Positions 62,075 through 64,000 of a stretch of 64,000 nucleotides of DNA are shown in pieces (position 1 is the first letter of the stretch; each line of letters begins with the position of its first letter). A model generated the notes under the pieces. That model ran no database searches. It saw nothing but the letters and a program-made list of their open reading frames with translations, and was not told where the DNA came from. The position numbers and the translations under genes were made by a program. The stretch comes from a bacterium D16-50. GTDB lineage: Bacteria > Bacillota > Clostridia > Lachnospirales > Lachnospiraceae. The stretch is taken from assembly GCA_003612485.1 (NCBI GenBank), contig RAZA01000003.1:1-64000 (forward strand), in the 5' to 3' direction.

Positions 62075-63475
62075 ATGAACTATTCCCACAACAAAGTTTC
62101 CGACATTCAGATCGCCTATATCGGCGGAGGCTCCAGAGGCTGGGCCTGGTCCCTTATGACGGACCTTGCCATGGACGATTCCGTCAGCGGAACCGTCCGG
62201 CTCTACGACATCGACCAGCAGGCCGCAAAAAACAACGAGATCATCGGCAACCGCCTGAGCAGCCGCCCGGACGCCAAGGGCAAATGGCGCTATGCCGCCT
62301 GCCCCACTCTGGAGGAGACTCTTGAGGGCAGCGACTTCGTGGTGATTTCCATATTGCCCGGTACCTTCGACGAGATGGAGTCCGACGTCCATCTGCCGGA
62401 GCGTCTGGGCATCTACCAGTCCGTGGGCGACACGGCAGGCCCCGGAGGCATCCTGCGGGCATTGCGCACCATCCCCATGTTCGCCAAGATCGCCGCCGCC
62501 ATCCGAGACCGCGCCCCCAAGGCCTGGGTCATCAACTACACCAACCCCATGTCCCTCTGTGTGAAGACACTGTACCATGTCTATCCGGACATCAAGGCCT
62601 TCGGCTGCTGCCATGAGGTCTTCGGCACCCAGAATGTGCTGAAGGGTATCTGTCAGGAAACCCTTGGCCTAACGGACATACAGCGTCAGGACATCCACGT
62701 GAACGTGCTGGGCATCAACCATTTCACCTGGTTTGATCAGGCCTCCTACATGGGCATAGACCTATTTCCCGTCTATAGCGACTACATAGAAGCCCACTAT
62801 GAGCAGGGCTACGGGGCCGCCGGCTCAAACTGGGTGAGCAATTCCTTCAGCTGCGCCCATAGGGTAAAATTTGACCTCTTCCGACGGTATGGCCTCATAG
62901 CCGCCGCGGGAGACAGACATCTGGCGGAGTTCATGCCCGGAGAGGAATACCTCAAGGATCCCGACACCGTGGCCGGATGGAGGTTCGGCCTCACAACAGT
63001 GGACTGGAGAAAGAAGGATCTGCAAAAGCGTCTGGAGAGGAGCCGCCGTCTGGCGGCAGGGGAGGAGGAAATCTCCCTGAAGCCCTCCGGGGAGGAGGGG
63101 CTGATGCTGCTGAAGGCGCTCTGCGGGCTGGGCCGCACCGTCAGCAATGTGAACATCCCCAACACCCTGCTGCAGATTCCGAACCTTCCTTCGGAAGCCG
63201 TGGTGGAGACCAACGCTCTGTTCAGCCGGGATTCCATCAAGCCCGTGATGGCCGGAAAGGTTCCTGCCAACATCAGAGCCCTGCTCATGCCCCATGTAGA
63301 GAACCACGAAAGAGTTCTGCAGGCGGCCCTTACCTGCCATAGGGAGCTGGTCTATGAAGCCTTCGCAGAGGATCCGCTGGTGAAGGGCCGGGCCACGGAA
63401 GCACAAATCCGCAGCCTTGCTGACGACATGATCTCCAATACCCTGCGCTACCTGCCGGAGGGCTGGCGCTCATAG
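62075..63475 (+). CDS. lplD: GH4 alpha-galacturonidase (LplD-like)
   Basis: A 466-residue NAD- and metal-dependent glycosidase, of normal length for the family. The nucleotide loop IAYIGGGSRGWAWSLMTDLA opens it. ILPGTFDEMESDVHLPER, NYTNPMS, the metal Cys and His in GCCHEVFGTQ, and VNVLGINHFTW follow. The sequence runs closely parallel to Bacillus LplD, an alpha-galacturonidase, as recalled. Others in GH4 act on alpha-galactosides or phospho-sugars, so substrate certainty is moderate. AAGGAGG is upstream of the ATG. The neighbouring AraC regulator suggests induction by pectin fragments. Confidence 0.88.
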   Translation: MNYSHNKVSDIQIAYIGGGSRGWAWSLMTDLAMDDSVSGTVRLYDIDQQAAKNNEIIGNRLSSRPDAKGKWRYAACPTLEETLEGSDFVVISILPGTFDEMESDVHLPERLGIYQSVGDTAGPGGILRALRTIPMFAKIAAAIRDRAPKAWVINYTNPMSLCVKTLYHVYPDIKAFGCCHEVFGTQNVLKGICQETLGLTDIQRQDIHVNVLGINHFTWFDQASYMGIDLFPVYSDYIEAHYEQGYGAAGSNWVSNSFSCAHRVKFDLFRRYGLIAAAGDRHLAEFMPGEEYLKDPDTVAGWRFGLTTVDWRKKDLQKRLERSRRLAAGEEEISLKPSGEEGLMLLKALCGLGRTVSNVNIPNTLLQIPNLPSEAVVETNALFSRDSIKPVMAGKVPANIRALLMPHVENHERVLQAALTCHRELVYEAFAEDPLVKGRATEAQIRSLADDMISNTLRYLPEGWRS

Positions 63476-63481
63476 ACAGAT

Positions 63482-63522
63482 CCGGGCAGACAAAACGGCT
63501 GCACAGCGTTTTGTCTGCCCGG
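63482..63522 (+). terminator. Terminator after lplD
   Basis: A 16-bp perfect inverted repeat (arms 63482-63497 and 63507-63522, 9-nt loop) starts 6 bp after the stop. The trailing T-run is short. Confidence 0.75.
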
Positions 63523-63654
63523 CAAATCTTTCCCATAAACAATAGCAGCCACGCTTCGCGACTCTTCTATTGTCATGAGTAATTTAGCCTGCGAAGGACT
63601 TTAGACATTCCACAGTCTTTCGCAGGCCATCCGGTGCCCATTCTGATTGAATAT

Positions 63655-64000
63655 TTACCAGTTTTCCATCTCTCTGATTTTTTGAGCAAGCCTTTTCTTG
63701 GATTCTTTAATCTTTTCAGAGGAGTCTTTGATTTTATACATTCTCTCCCGCATCCTCGCAAACTCTCTAATCTGTTTATAGGCATCATCCGCTGTATTTT
63801 CAGCCTCATTCGCCTGCTTTTCACAGCAGTCCACAATCATGCCCAAAGCCTTTTCCAGCGACTCTTCCCTATAAGAATCTTGCGATATCCTATCCAGAAT
63901 CTGATCCATCAGCCCAATATCATATGTCCGACCATCCCACCCCCCAAGAATATAGGCAAGCTCTGCATCTGTGTCGGACACTGCCTCTCTTGCATTGCGC
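63655..64000 (-). CDS. Unknown protein, C-terminal part only (5' end outside window)
   Basis: The frame is open through the right edge, so the true start lies beyond 64000. The visible 115 residues include DTDAELAYILGGWDGRTYDIGLM, a Glu-rich helix, CCEKQANEAEN, and a long charged helix rich in Lys/Glu/Arg (MYKIKDSSEKIKESKKRLAQK) ending in ENW. The end looks like a coiled coil. The region is AT-richer than the neighbouring lplD. No family recognised. Confidence 0.45.
   Translation of the reverse strand, partial: RNAREAVSDTDAELAYILGGWDGRTYDIGLMDQILDRISQDSYREESLEKALGMIVDCCEKQANEAENTADDAYKQIREFARMRERMYKIKDSSEKIKESKKRLAQKIREMENW

Overview
The window reads as a chromosomal segment of a gut-type, spore-forming, low-outer-membrane Firmicute, most likely a Lachnospiraceae-like Clostridium. 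The signs are a sigma-H gene beside rlmB/mrnC/cysS, a perfect CIRCE element on groES-groEL, a cysteine-type T-box leader, strong AGGAGG ribosome sites, Gram-positive style efflux and penicillin-binding proteins, and many carbohydrate genes. Most genes lie on the minus strand. Coding regions are GC-rich except for two AT-richer islands (about 1-2310 and 36150-36990), which look acquired.

Layout. 1-2975: the head of a glycan or capsule-type operon (dehydrogenase, IspD/TarI-like cytidylyltransferase, Rpe-like epimerase) whose first gene is a chimera of a truncated tyrosine recombinase and a capsule-type glycosyltransferase. 3111-7369: a DUF362 protein and a histidine kinase/response regulator pair. 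7581-11650: a DUF6512-like membrane protein, an XRE regulator fused to a BtrH_N-like C39 domain, and RtcB. 11776-17065: two paralogous CmpB-type membrane proteins bracketing ylmH and two COG0523 GTPases, one with a long His/Cys metal-binding repeat. This looks like a metal-handling operon with its own promoter and palindrome. 17247-23690: a solute-binding lipoprotein, a LiaF-like/LytTR pair, and groES-groEL.

23953-34945: a small unrecognised protein, MATE pump, GH38 alpha-mannosidase, DUF1905-like/C39 protein and AraC regulator, then a divergent heterodimeric ABC exporter whose two genes are separated by a 109-bp tandem repeat. 35079-38394: a membrane protein resembling MotA/ExbB fused to a LuxR helix-turn-helix, then an 855-bp transposase-less element with terminal inverted repeats and a 12-bp target duplication. 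The element carries a PBECR-like nuclease gene and splits the transcription terminator of mgtE. 38521-44435: YigZ-like protein, class A PBP, small proteins, tRNA-Thr and a TetR regulator. 44472-48702: an RND efflux pump with a coiled-coil insertion, co-transcribed with tetR from a perfect promoter carrying a TetR-type operator.

48755-58561: an MBL hydrolase, then the housekeeping run ispF / T-box / cysE / cysS / mrnC / rlmB / sigH, preceded by a repeat-tailed DEAD-box helicase, a GNAT acetyltransferase and tRNA-Met/tRNA-Val. 58702-64000: an MBL-fold protein, an unknown membrane protein, and a divergent AraC/lplD (GH4 alpha-galacturonidase) pair, ending in a truncated ORF.

The most unusual items are the nuclease-carrying mobile cassette, the recombinase-glycosyltransferase chimera, the MotA-like/LuxR fusion, and the duplicated membrane protein plus metallochaperone GTPase cluster. 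All family calls are by eye from sequence motifs; no database search was run.
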